54,386 nt of DNA from an uncultured Deferribacteraceae bacterium. GTDB lineage: Bacteria > Chrysiogenota > Deferribacteres > Deferribacterales > Mucispirillaceae. The notes beneath the pieces were generated by a model that did no database searches, had not been told where the DNA came from, and was given only the letters and a program-made list of their open reading frames with translations. Shown here piece by piece: positions 1-9,444 of the stretch (position 1 is the first letter of the stretch; each line of letters opens with the position of its first letter). Location of the stretch: assembly GCA_947039395.1 (NCBI GenBank), contig CAMQYS010000011.1, positions 1-54,386 on the forward strand, read 5' to 3'. A program made the translations under genes and the position numbers.

Positions 1-1260
1 AGTGATAAAGTGACTAAAAGTGATAAAGTTGTTAAAAGTGATAAAGTTGCTAAAAGTGATAAAGTTGCTACAAACGTAAAGGTTATAAAAAATTCTAAAA
101 GTATACAAAGTATTAAGAGTAAAGATAGCTCTAAAATGAAAGTATTTATTTTAGCTGGAGAATTTTCAGGAGATATTCACGCATCTAATCTTGTAAAGGA
201 ATTAAGGTTAAAGTTTCCTAATATGGAACTGTATGGTACAGGTGGGGATAGATTAAAGGCAGAAGGACAGAAGCAGTACTATCATGTTAGAGAGATGTCT
301 GTCATAGGATTTGTTTCAGTCCTCAAATATTTAGGCAAGATTATCTCTATGTTAAGGGATCTTAAAAATAAGATTAAAGAGGTAAATCCAGACTTATTAA
401 TATTTGTAGATTATCCAGGTTTTAATTTAAGATTAGCTAAGATGGCGTTATCGTTAAAGATACCAACTGTTTATTTTATAGCACCACAATTTTGGGTTTG
501 GGGTAAAAACCGTATTTATAAATTGAGAGATTATACAGATAAGGTAATAACTATATTCCCATTTGAAGAGGATGTTCTTCGTGCAGCAGGAGTTGATGCT
601 GTATATGTTGGCAATCCAGTTGTCGATAATATAGTGTATGTTTACGAGTCTAAAGAGTCTTTTTTAGAGGATTGTAATTTAAGTACAGATAAGCCGATAG
701 TAGCTATATTTCCGGGTAGTAGATTTTTAGAAGTTAGTGAGTCTATTCCGTTGTTCCTTTCAGCTACTAAAAAGTTGAGAGATAAATATCAGTTTGTTAT
801 CTCAAGGTCAGAATATTTTAAAAAGGATCAATTTGAGAAATTAATGGGTTCGTACAAGATATCTGTTATGAATGGTAGTCAGTACGATATGATGAGATAT
901 TGCGATATAGCGTGGGCATGTTCAGGATCAATAACTTTAGAGATAGCTCTTTTTGAGAAGCCTATGGTTATTACATATAATTCACATAGATTAAATATTA
1001 TTATAGGCAAGCTTTTATCTAAGCTTAGAATGATAGGATTGCCTAATATTATAGTAGGGGAGAAGTTTTTACCTGAATTATTAGGAAAAGATTTCAAGGT
1101 AGATAAATTAATTAAGGCAACTAAATATATAGAGGAAAATAGAGAGAGTATAGTTGAAAAATTATCAGAAGTATCTAGTCTATTTGTAGGTAAAACTCCA
1201 TCAAAGTCGGCAGCAGAGGAAATTTTTTCCCTTTACGAAAGTATTAAGGGTAAGAAATAA
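1..1260 (+). CDS. lpxB: Lipid-A-disaccharide synthase, open at left window edge
   Basis: LpxB joins UDP-2,3-diacylglucosamine and lipid X to give the lipid A disaccharide at the inner face of the cytoplasmic membrane. The family's N-terminal motif MKVFILAGEFSGD begins at position 136, and the rest runs at normal family length (about 374 aa) with the expected FPGSR and ACSGSITLE segments. Upstream of that methionine the frame stays open to the window edge and encodes Lys/Ser-rich six-residue repeats (SDKVAK type). The first possible start inside the window is GTG at 10. I see no good Shine-Dalgarno before 136, so translation may begin upstream and give an extended or fused protein. The family call is firm; the true N-terminus is not known. 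Confidence 0.9.
   Translation, partial: SDKVTKSDKVVKSDKVAKSDKVATNVKVIKNSKSIQSIKSKDSSKMKVFILAGEFSGDIHASNLVKELRLKFPNMELYGTGGDRLKAEGQKQYYHVREMSVIGFVSVLKYLGKIISMLRDLKNKIKEVNPDLLIFVDYPGFNLRLAKMALSLKIPTVYFIAPQFWVWGKNRIYKLRDYTDKVITIFPFEEDVLRAAGVDAVYVGNPVVDNIVYVYESKESFLEDCNLSTDKPIVAIFPGSRFLEVSESIPLFLSATKKLRDKYQFVISRSEYFKKDQFEKLMGSYKISVMNGSQYDMMRYCDIAWACSGSITLEIALFEKPMVITYNSHRLNIIIGKLLSKLRMIGLPNIIVGEKFLPELLGKDFKVDKLIKATKYIEENRESIVEKLSEVSSLFVGKTPSKSAAEEIFSLYESIKGKK
16..69 (+). repeat. 18-bp in-frame tandem repeat before lpxB core
   Basis: Three near-identical 18-bp units (16-33, 34-51, 52-69) and a partial one at 1-15 encode the hexapeptide pattern KSDKV(V/A). The units differ at one or two bases. They are in frame with lpxB, so unit gain or loss would change the linker length without breaking the enzyme. 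Confidence 0.8.
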
Positions 1261-1293
1261 CATATTTTATAATTATGTTAGTTAGTTTTAGAT

Positions 1294-1321
1294 AAAAAAC
1301 AGGTTATCTGCCTGTTTTTTC
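1294..1321 (+). terminator. Rho-independent terminator after lpxB
   Basis: AAAAAACAGG (1294-1303) pairs with CCTGTTTTTT (1311-1320) around a 7-nt loop and ends in a T run. It separates lpxB from the flagellar genes. Confidence 0.8.
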
Positions 1322-1362
1322 AAATATTTTCAATAATTTTATTATAATATTACGTATTAGTT

Positions 1363-1379
1363 TTGGCATGGAATTTTCT
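1363..1379 (+). promoter_or_regulatory. Sigma54-like (-24/-12) promoter before fliK
   Basis: TTGGCATG, four bases, then TTTCT resembles the sigma54 consensus TTGGCACG-N4-TTGCT. The -24 GG is present and the -12 element is imperfect. It lies 27 bases before the fliK start and just after the lpxB terminator. Hook genes are sigma54-dependent in many bacteria, which makes the match more credible. Confidence 0.5.
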
Positions 1380-1405
1380 ATAGGATACCTGTGGAGGCTT
1401 AATGC

Positions 1406-4114
1406 GTGGATATATTAAATAATCAACAGATACCTTTTTCTAAAGATATTGTGTCAGATATGACATCTCTTCCTAATACTACAACAAGCCCTTCATCGGG
1501 TATCAGTTTTGAGAACTACCTTAAAGCTGTAAATGATAGTATTGAGAAACAAGAGCGTAGAGAGCGTAATGATTATAATGATAGAGAAGATTATCGAAAA
1601 GACCCATATATAGAGAGAAGAGAACCTTATACTAAAGATAGGTATAATGAAGATACTTCTCGTGGTGGGTTTGCATCTGCTGATAATTATAATAAACCAA
1701 CAAATAAGTCTATGTTTAACGTTGATAAGCAGCGTTCATCTGTGGTTGTTGCTAGTGGTAATAATGGCGATCACAACAACTATCATAATAACGAAACTAC
1801 AGTTGGACAAGAGTATGATAATGTAGAGAATAACCCTATTCAAATAGGTAACATCTATCAAAATCGTAGTAGAGATAAAGTTTTAGGAGAGACTGTTCTT
1901 ACAGGCTCAACAGATTTAGTTAACACACGTACATCATCTGGGAACTTATCAATAGCATCTCTTGCATATAAAATACACAGTTTATTAAATGTTGAAAGTT
2001 TAGGCGATGAAGCATTGTTAGCAGGTAAAACTCCATTAGATGAGATGTCTATGAAAGACCTTTTATCTATTATTAACAATATGTCTACAGATGAATTAGA
2101 TACGTTAAATAACTTAGTAGAGGCAGATAAATCTGGTATTTCAGAGCTTGAACTTAGTAATTTAGGCGAGATAGAAGATTTAATTACAACAGCACAACAG
2201 AACGGTACTGGTAATAATATTGAGACAAAAACGGATAGTGAAGTAGATGTAGGACTACCTATAGTTTCAGATAAATCAGGTTTGTTAGATGAACAAGATA
2301 TAATTAATTTTTATGAATCAAATGTGAAAGTAGAGAAGACGACTAATGATACTTTATTAGTAGAGTCATTAAAAGCTAATAAAGGTATGTTGCTTACAGA
2401 GGGTAATATTCTTTCTGCAGATGTAATTCTTAGTGGTTCAAAAAACAAAGATATTAATAATATAGATACATCAATTATAGATTTAATTAAGCAAGTATCA
2501 TCAAAAGATAACGATGAAGACTCTCTCCTTGATCTGATAAAAAAGATTGCAGGAGATATAGATACAGAAGAGTTAGATAACAGTAGTAAAAATTTAGTTC
2601 AATCAAATTTAAAAGATACAGCGTTAAATGTTGTTAGAGAAGAAGTTCTTAATAAAGAAGTTGTTAGTAAAGAAGTTGTTAGTAAAGATGTACAGTTAAA
2701 GGATAGCAAAACTATCAGTTTTAATGATCTTGCGAATATACTTAACGCTGATACGTCAAAAAATATTCCAGAAACTACTCAAGAGGTTTTAGTAGATAGT
2801 GGATCGGTTAATATTAAAAATGAAGGTATAGATATTATAAACTCATCTGTATTAGATGAACAAGCGACATCTTTAACTAAGAATGAAATTGTAACAACTT
2901 TAGAGGATGCGTTAAATAGATTAACAAAGAGTAATATAGTTGAAGAAGAGAAGGGTGTGTCAACTAATGAAACATCGGTTGATGAGGCTGCTCCAAAGAT
3001 TAATCTTACTGCAACATCAGTAAAGAGTAATGATGTTAGTTCTAAGGTAGATAAAGCGTTAATGATCACTGAAGAGGAAAATAAAGTGATTGATGCGATG
3101 AGGAAAAGTTTATATACAGAAACGAATGAATCAGATGATACACAAAACTCTCAAATGATAAATAAAGTTTCATCAGAGGAATCTTTATCTAAACTTAATA
3201 AAGATATGTTATTAGCTGCTAGCAGTCAGCCTAAAGATTTTAAAGATGTACTTAGACAAGATCTTCCTGAAGATAATTTAGAGTCAGAGATTGAGACAGA
3301 GTTAGAGTTTGCAAGTAAAGATTTACCTCAAGAAGAAGATGATACATCTAATGATCCATCAGGTAAAGGTAATCAGTTGTTAGAAGATATGGAAGAGGCA
3401 AATAAGAGTGATTTATTAACTGTTGAAGAGAGTGTAGTAGCTGACTCATCAGATAATGATGATGCTTCTTTTAGGTTAAATGATCAAGCTACAAAAAGTA
3501 CGGATAAAGTAGATATCTCTAAGCAAAGTTCGTCAAATATAACTGCTAGTAATGGTGGTAGTAAGAACGATAATTTAGTAAATAATTTTAATAATCAATT
3601 AAATCAAACTACAGAGAAAACTACAGAGAACAATAAAGGTGTTACGCAACAACGTGGTAATCCTGTTCCAGTTTATGATTTAAAAAATAGTAGTGATATA
3701 GGTAAATTAGTTAAGTCTATTGATCAATTGATGTTAAAAGGCGAGTCGAAACTTACAGTTAATTTATATCCAGAGCATTTAGGTAAATTAGAGATACAGC
3801 TTGCAGAGGTAGCTGGTAAGATGACTGCAAAATTTATTACAGAATCAGAATCATCTCATAAGATTATGATATCTCAGACAGAGGCTTTAAGAAATCATTT
3901 ATCAGAGAAAGGTATAGTTGTTGATAATATGGAATTTAAGTTTGATGATTCAAGTCGTCAACAGCAGCAGCAACAGCAACAACAGGCGGAGAGTGAGAGA
4001 CGTTCAGCTGCTAGAAATGAAGCAAACAAAAAAAATGAAAATAAAGATAGTCCTTTAGAACGAGACAATAACATTAACTTTCGTGCAAAAGCAAAACGGG
4101 GTATATATGCGTAA
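1406..4114 (+). CDS. fliK: Flagellar hook-length control protein FliK
   Basis: FliK measures hook length and switches export from hook to filament substrates. The C-terminal Flg_hook domain is clear at about residues 758-850, with the motif LYPEHLGKLEIQL followed by a segment on re-sensing Q/E-rich helices. It is followed by a run of nine glutamines and a charged tail. The preceding 750 residues are low-complexity, acidic and Ser/Asn-rich, with a small repeat (KEVVSKEVVSKDV near residue 420). The family is usually about 400-600 aa, so 902 aa is long. The start is GTG at 1406 with GGAGG at 1393-1397; the nearby ATG at 1402 is out of frame and stops within a few codons. It is first in the operon with flgD and flgE. 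Confidence 0.85.
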   Translation: MDILNNQQIPFSKDIVSDMTSLPNTTTSPSSGISFENYLKAVNDSIEKQERRERNDYNDREDYRKDPYIERREPYTKDRYNEDTSRGGFASADNYNKPTNKSMFNVDKQRSSVVVASGNNGDHNNYHNNETTVGQEYDNVENNPIQIGNIYQNRSRDKVLGETVLTGSTDLVNTRTSSGNLSIASLAYKIHSLLNVESLGDEALLAGKTPLDEMSMKDLLSIINNMSTDELDTLNNLVEADKSGISELELSNLGEIEDLITTAQQNGTGNNIETKTDSEVDVGLPIVSDKSGLLDEQDIINFYESNVKVEKTTNDTLLVESLKANKGMLLTEGNILSADVILSGSKNKDINNIDTSIIDLIKQVSSKDNDEDSLLDLIKKIAGDIDTEELDNSSKNLVQSNLKDTALNVVREEVLNKEVVSKEVVSKDVQLKDSKTISFNDLANILNADTSKNIPETTQEVLVDSGSVNIKNEGIDIINSSVLDEQATSLTKNEIVTTLEDALNRLTKSNIVEEEKGVSTNETSVDEAAPKINLTATSVKSNDVSSKVDKALMITEEENKVIDAMRKSLYTETNESDDTQNSQMINKVSSEESLSKLNKDMLLAASSQPKDFKDVLRQDLPEDNLESEIETELEFASKDLPQEEDDTSNDPSGKGNQLLEDMEEANKSDLLTVEESVVADSSDNDDASFRLNDQATKSTDKVDISKQSSSNITASNGGSKNDNLVNNFNNQLNQTTEKTTENNKGVTQQRGNPVPVYDLKNSSDIGKLVKSIDQLMLKGESKLTVNLYPEHLGKLEIQLAEVAGKMTAKFITESESSHKIMISQTEALRNHLSEKGIVVDNMEFKFDDSSRQQQQQQQQQAESERRSAARNEANKKNENKDSPLERDNNINFRAKAKRGIYA

Positions 4115-4138
4115 TGTTTTTATGAGTGAGGGAGAAAA

Positions 4139-4993
4139 ATGCAATTAAACAATAATTTAAATACACGTAATGCAGTAGCACCAGCAAATAACATGTCGAC
4201 TAGAACTGATGCAGAAGAGGGTATAGGTGACTCCGAGCTAACTCAAGAAGATTTTTTACATCTATTGATAACTCAACTACAAAATCAAGATCCATTATCT
4301 CCTATGGAGTCGAACGACTTCACAATGCAGACAACTGCATTTTCTCAATTAGGTGAAATGGTTGCGATGAATGAGTCAATAGGTAGTCTAGCTGATGCGC
4401 TGATTCAACAATCTAATAATAATAGTTCGTTACTACAAGGATCATCATTTTTAGGTAAAGAGATCGAGTACTCAACTAATACAATAACATTTGATGGTTC
4501 TCCAGTTACGAATTTCAATTTTTATCTAGGTGATACACCAGATATGACTAAATCAGAGATAAGAGTATATAATGAGGCAGGAGAATTAGTTAGTACATTT
4601 AAGCCAGAGGAAATGGTTTCAGGTCAAAACACAATTGCTTGGGACGGTGTTGGTGCAAGTGGAGTCCAATTAGCAGAAGGGACATACTTCTTTGAAGTTT
4701 CAGCAGTAACGGTTGATGGTACACCAGTAACATTTGAGGCATTTGGTTCAGGTATAGTTGAGTCAGTTAAGATGGCAAATGGTGTTCTCTTTTTTGGTAT
4801 TGATGGTGGAGTTGTTTCAAGTGAGCATGTTTACTCAGTTCGTGATCCAAAACCAGATGATCCAGATGATCCGGTTGATCCAGATAATCCAGATCCAGAT
4901 GTTCCAGTTGATCCAGATAATCCAGATCCAGATGTTCCAGTTGATCCAGATAATCCAGATCCAGATGTTCCAGAGGAGCCGGACACAGTTTAG
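4139..4993 (+). CDS. flgD: Flagellar hook assembly (cap) protein FlgD
   Basis: FlgD forms the scaffold cap on which hook subunits polymerise. The N-terminus has the typical LTQEDFLHLLITQLQNQDPL motif (about residues 34-53), followed by the FlgD Ig-like and Tudor-like region with WDGVGASGVQLAEGTY near residue 167. Family proteins usually end shortly after that fold. Here about 45 extra residues follow, rich in Pro and Asp and including three copies of VDPDNPDPDVP. The gene sits 24 bases after fliK with a GAGGGAG ribosome site, and flgE follows after 92 bases. Confidence 0.9.
   Translation: MQLNNNLNTRNAVAPANNMSTRTDAEEGIGDSELTQEDFLHLLITQLQNQDPLSPMESNDFTMQTTAFSQLGEMVAMNESIGSLADALIQQSNNNSSLLQGSSFLGKEIEYSTNTITFDGSPVTNFNFYLGDTPDMTKSEIRVYNEAGELVSTFKPEEMVSGQNTIAWDGVGASGVQLAEGTYFFEVSAVTVDGTPVTFEAFGSGIVESVKMANGVLFFGIDGGVVSSEHVYSVRDPKPDDPDDPVDPDNPDPDVPVDPDNPDPDVPVDPDNPDPDVPEEPDTV
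4874..4972 (+). repeat. 33-bp x3 tandem repeat in flgD
   Basis: Three identical 33-bp units encode the 11-residue peptide VDPDNPDPDVP near the C-terminus of FlgD. Exact identity at the DNA level indicates recent expansion or homogenisation. Confidence 0.9.
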
Positions 4994-5085
4994 GAAATTA
5001 TTAAAGTAGATTAGAGAAAGTAAAATAAATATTTATATTCAATTGATAAACGGAGGTATCTTTTGAGGTTAGGAGGTATTCTAGT

Positions 5086-8000
5086 ATGTTAAAATCGATG
5101 TATTCTGCAGTATCAGGGATGAGTGTTAATCAGACTTCTATGGATGTTATTGGTAATAATATAGCCAATGTCAATACTATAGGATTTAAAATGGGTAGAG
5201 CAGTGTTTCAAGACTTAATGAGTCAAACACTTTCTGGTGCAAGAGCTCCATCTGGTTCAATGGGAGGTATAAATCCTGTTCAAGTAGGTTCAGGTGCAAC
5301 TTTAGCGGGGATTGATACCATTTTTGAAGGAGGTTCACCTAATGCTACTCAAAGAGTAAATGATCTAGCGATTGCTGGAGAGGGTTTCTTTATAGTTAGT
5401 GGTGGTGGCGAACAGAACTCATATACTAGAGCGGGAGATTTTGAGTTTGATATATCAGGTACTTTAACAACTCCAACGGGGTATAAGGTTCAAGGTTGGA
5501 TGCATGATCCTGTAACAGGTGCAGTTATCAATGATGGTGTTACATCAGATATTGTTTTAGGAGAAGAGTATAAGGTAATGCTTTCAAAAGAGTCTACAGA
5601 GGTTAATATTGCGGGAGTATTAGATACAAGAGCCACTCCATCTACTTTAGAGTATCCGATGTTTATGACTCAAGCATTAGGTAATCAGTCGATTTTTGAT
5701 TTAGCAAATTCAACCGGTGTTGATCTAGGGATTAGTAAAGGCGACACAATTACGATAAAATCACATATTACAAATAATACTGATATGGGAGAGATTGTTG
5801 GTTCAAGTGGCCAAACAATAGGTTTACATAATGGGAACTTTATTCAGTTTAATATAGCTGGTATTTCGGCAGAAGTGTTAACGTATGATTCATCAGGAAC
5901 ACATAATCCAGGTGATGGAAAATTTACAACAGTTGAAGAATTCATTGAAGAGATGAATTTTATGTTAAAGCGAGTTGCAAAAGGAACGAGTACGGATTCT
6001 GTAGATTCCTTTACTCCAGCCGCAAATTTATCTATAGTTAATGGTCAATTTGAACTTGATTCAAACTTACCTTTTACAATAGATTCTATGTCAGGTACAG
6101 GTATTTTGACAGATCTATTAGGTGGTTTATCAGGTAGTTATGTTGCAGGACAAAAACGTAATACTAACGAACTATTTGTTCAACAAGATGTTGTTGCTGG
6201 AACGGATTTTGATTCGATGGATGATTTTGCTTCAGAGATTAATGGAGCTATAAATGGTCAAGTTGTTGATAACGGTTTTTTAGCTGAATTTTTAGATAAC
6301 AACTTCGGTATGTCAGATGGCGAAGGAATTAATATCGGTGCAAAAGTTATGGTAACAACAACATACGCTGGTGGAAATTTAGTAACATTGATTGATGCTA
6401 TGACACTGACTGCAACCCTAACTATTGCAGCTGGGACGAATGTTACTCTTGGTGATGACATGAACATCGCTAATAGTGGATTTAAAATAGGTGGAGATAA
6501 CTGGAGTATAAATGGTGGTAACGTAATTTTAGGTGGTTCATTACATACTAGTACTGCTACTCCTACTACGATTGCTGGTACAGATGGGATGACGATAGGA
6601 GAAAAGATTACTTTAAGCGCAGGCGCATCAATTATTAATCCAGCTGGAATAGCTGATATAAAACTTGGTGGACAAATGACTGTACCAACAACAGGTGCAG
6701 CTGCTACATGGTCTCCGTTTGGAGTAACAAACCCAGTAACGACTTCAGCATCAATTACAGGAACAATTGTATTACCAACTGCACTTACTTTACCAGCAAA
6801 CATGACGGTAACGGTACCTGGAACTCCAGCTGATACAGTTTATCCTGCTGGAAGCGCAATACCAGCAGGCACTACTCTTCCAGTAGGCACTATAATTGCA
6901 GGAGCTGATTTAACGGATTTTGAGATACCAGCAGGAGCAAGCGTTGGAGCAGGCTTTAATGTGACAGCAACAATTCCAACTGGATTCATTATACCAGCAG
7001 GAACACATATTTCTGCAGGGGCAGCGCTTACTGGTGGTGTGATGTTATCTAAAGGTACATCAATACCAGGTGGTACTACACTTAATTTTACAGAAGAAGC
7101 AGGTGGTGGGTTAACATTACCACAAGGTACTATTTTGACTGATGGCATGATTATAGATGGCGCTACACTAAGCCCTGCTAATTCACTTCCTAATACATTA
7201 ACTCTTCCAGCAGGCACAGAATTTACTCCAGCCAATACACTTTCTACGAATGGATATAGGGATATAGATATCCCTCTAAAGTATACTAGTCAACCTGGTC
7301 CTCAACAAGGTTCTGGATCATTTAATACTGTTTCTGAGTTGGCAAGAGAGTTAGCATTTAGATTATCTAATTTACAATCAAACCTAGCCCCAGGAGCTAT
7401 AGGGTACACACCAGGTTTTGATCAAGCTAGAGATGTAGTTCATGCTACGAATGTTAACTACTCTATGAACGGGAACGCATTTACTCTATCTTATGGTGGT
7501 GGTGCAGATATTCAGCTTAGTGAATCAGATATGGTTCCAGCGCCTGGTGGAGATGCGCCTAATCCATTTTTAAAGACTATTTTAGATGCGTCATTTACTA
7601 GAGTTAATACAGCAGGTGGAACGGTTTCAAACGTTGAATTAAACACAACGAACAAGAATGCTTCAACAGGAGATATAGATGGTACAGGAAGATTATCATA
7701 TACATATAGTGCAACAACGGAGAATTCATTGGTAGATCTTTCTAACCCAGGAACAGATTTAGGAATGAATAAAGGTACTACTGGAGTTCCTGGCGATAAG
7801 ATAACCTTTAACTTTGGAACAGATCAAATTGTGATAGAGTATACTGATGATCCAAATGTTAGTGGTGGCTTTAGTGATGTAAAGGGAGCAAATGGAATTG
7901 AGGCTGCAATTAACGAAGCATTACTTGCTAAAGGTGGAGTATACAGCGGACTTGATTTTCAAGGTAATTTTGATGAAACCCCTCCAACTTTTGAATTTTC

Positions 8001-9405
8001 AACAAGTACAGGTGCAGCGTATCCGTTTGGTAAGGTAACATCAACTTCATCAACTCCTTATTTAGCAGATATGTTTGATACAGCAGTAAGAGGAACGGTT
8101 GTACGTAATACTACACCTGTTGTTGGTTCTGCGATTGTAGCAAATGTTCCTAGTATAACAGGATTGGAGTTTATAAGTTCTCGTGCGAACGATAATTTTA
8201 CTAAAAATCTATTAGATGAAAATCTTGCAAATAATGGTATCTCTTTAGATAGATCAACAGTATCAGATGTGTTCTTAACTGTTGCTGATGAAGATACAGA
8301 AATATCTGATTTATATAGTGATCAAGGAATATATTTAGGTTTCTCTGAGACTAATACAAATATAACATTTGATGCATCAATAGATAGTGAAGATATCAAT
8401 AACCCTAACTTCTTTAATGTTACAACAGATACAACAGTACAAGATCTTATGGATGCAATGGAGGCATTTCTAAACTTAGGTAATGAGCATAATGAGTTTG
8501 GTAATGTATTTATGAAAGATGGTAAAATTAATATTGTTGGAGAAAAAGGAGCAGGTAATAATATTGATTTCTTTAAACTTGAAGGTCCAAGTACTCCTGG
8601 GTTTGCTAGTTTCAATAACTATATTTCAAGAGTAACTCAAACAACTGCAACTGGTGGGTTTGGTACTACAAGTTTTAATATTTATGATGAACAAGGTAAT
8701 CCACATCTACTATCTTTTGACTTTGCTTTATCTAATGAAAGTAATAATGAGTGGAAAATGAAAGTTTCAACTCCTGAAGAATTTAACACAGTTAGTATTG
8801 ATGGTGCTAGAACAAATGAGGTTACAATTAAATTTAATCCAGATGGTACGATAGCTTATGTGTTTGATGATACGCAAACTCCTGTTGCTATATTAAATGA
8901 TTTAAAACTTGATTATACTACATCAAATGGTACGAACTCAATTAATGATATCAGCTTAAACTTAGGTGCTGCTGGAGAACAAGATGGATTAATTATACAA
9001 GGATCACCTGGTTACTTTTCAAGATCAGATACAGATGGTTATCCATTAGGGACTTTAAAAGAGGCATCATTTAATACTGCAGGAGAGTTTGTTGGTACTT
9101 ATACAAATGGACAGATAAGAACTTTAGCACAATTAGCTTTAGCTACATTTGCGAATAATCAAGGGCTAACAAGAGCTGGAGATACTATGTTCCAAGAGAC
9201 ATCAAACTCAGGACAACCATCAATAGGCAGAGCTGAAACTGGATCTAAAGGTAAAGTTATGGCAGGTAACCTAGAGCGTTCGAATGTTGATTTATCTAGA
9301 GAGATGGTTGATATGATTATTACACAGAGAGGATTCCAATCAAACTCAAGAGTTGTAACAACATCTGATGAGATGATACAAGAAGTACTTAACATGAAAA
9401 GATAA
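5086..9405 (+). CDS. flgE: Flagellar hook protein FlgE, very large
   Basis: FlgE polymerises into the hook. The conserved ends are present: the N-terminal rod/hook domain (LKSMYSAVSGMSVNQTSMDV, NNIANVNTIGFK) and the C-terminal helix region (LERSNVDLSREMVDMIITQR to the end). The family is commonly 400-800 aa; this one has 1439. The extra length is surface-domain insertions. They include a stretch at about residues 570-720 built from IPAGT/LPAGT/VGAG-like turns, which looks like a beta-solenoid. Ribosome sites (GGAGG) occur at about 5053 and 5071; the ATG at 5086 gives the canonical N-terminus. It is third in the fliK-flgD-flgE unit. Confidence 0.92.
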   Translation: MLKSMYSAVSGMSVNQTSMDVIGNNIANVNTIGFKMGRAVFQDLMSQTLSGARAPSGSMGGINPVQVGSGATLAGIDTIFEGGSPNATQRVNDLAIAGEGFFIVSGGGEQNSYTRAGDFEFDISGTLTTPTGYKVQGWMHDPVTGAVINDGVTSDIVLGEEYKVMLSKESTEVNIAGVLDTRATPSTLEYPMFMTQALGNQSIFDLANSTGVDLGISKGDTITIKSHITNNTDMGEIVGSSGQTIGLHNGNFIQFNIAGISAEVLTYDSSGTHNPGDGKFTTVEEFIEEMNFMLKRVAKGTSTDSVDSFTPAANLSIVNGQFELDSNLPFTIDSMSGTGILTDLLGGLSGSYVAGQKRNTNELFVQQDVVAGTDFDSMDDFASEINGAINGQVVDNGFLAEFLDNNFGMSDGEGINIGAKVMVTTTYAGGNLVTLIDAMTLTATLTIAAGTNVTLGDDMNIANSGFKIGGDNWSINGGNVILGGSLHTSTATPTTIAGTDGMTIGEKITLSAGASIINPAGIADIKLGGQMTVPTTGAAATWSPFGVTNPVTTSASITGTIVLPTALTLPANMTVTVPGTPADTVYPAGSAIPAGTTLPVGTIIAGADLTDFEIPAGASVGAGFNVTATIPTGFIIPAGTHISAGAALTGGVMLSKGTSIPGGTTLNFTEEAGGGLTLPQGTILTDGMIIDGATLSPANSLPNTLTLPAGTEFTPANTLSTNGYRDIDIPLKYTSQPGPQQGSGSFNTVSELARELAFRLSNLQSNLAPGAIGYTPGFDQARDVVHATNVNYSMNGNAFTLSYGGGADIQLSESDMVPAPGGDAPNPFLKTILDASFTRVNTAGGTVSNVELNTTNKNASTGDIDGTGRLSYTYSATTENSLVDLSNPGTDLGMNKGTTGVPGDKITFNFGTDQIVIEYTDDPNVSGGFSDVKGANGIEAAINEALLAKGGVYSGLDFQGNFDETPPTFEFSTSTGAAYPFGKVTSTSSTPYLADMFDTAVRGTVVRNTTPVVGSAIVANVPSITGLEFISSRANDNFTKNLLDENLANNGISLDRSTVSDVFLTVADEDTEISDLYSDQGIYLGFSETNTNITFDASIDSEDINNPNFFNVTTDTTVQDLMDAMEAFLNLGNEHNEFGNVFMKDGKINIVGEKGAGNNIDFFKLEGPSTPGFASFNNYISRVTQTTATGGFGTTSFNIYDEQGNPHLLSFDFALSNESNNEWKMKVSTPEEFNTVSIDGARTNEVTIKFNPDGTIAYVFDDTQTPVAILNDLKLDYTTSNGTNSINDISLNLGAAGEQDGLIIQGSPGYFSRSDTDGYPLGTLKEASFNTAGEFVGTYTNGQIRTLAQLALATFANNQGLTRAGDTMFQETSNSGQPSIGRAETGSKGKVMAGNLERSNVDLSREMVDMIITQRGFQSNSRVVTTSDEMIQEVLNMKR
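6780..7240 (+). repeat. PAGT-type degenerate repeat domain inside flgE
   Basis: This region encodes many short turns of the form (I/L)PAGT, LPVGT, VGAG and LPQGT spaced roughly every 10-25 residues. The DNA is not an exact repeat, so the pattern is at protein level. The regular spacing suggests a solenoid fold exposed on the hook surface. Confidence 0.6.
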
Positions 9406-9427
9406 TAAATAATCCTTCATAGTAAGT

Positions 9428-9444
9428 TTGGCACGGTTTTTGAT
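9428..9444 (+). promoter_or_regulatory. Sigma54-like site at the 5' end of the RNA
   Basis: TTGGCACG, four bases, then TTGAT matches the sigma54 consensus except at one -12 position. If used, transcription would start near 9456 and drive only the RNA, because no plus-strand gene follows. The same bases form one arm of a hairpin, so either reading is possible. Confidence 0.4.

Noticed and set aside
4758-5009. 83-codon overlapping frame in the flgD tail
   Set aside because: Its IQIIQIQMFQL pattern is only the 33-bp repeat read in another frame.
6258-7235. Long minus-strand open frames (181 and 131 codons) inside flgE
   Set aside because: They are hydrophobic Pro/Val-rich peptides produced by the PAGT repeat read backwards, with no ribosome site.
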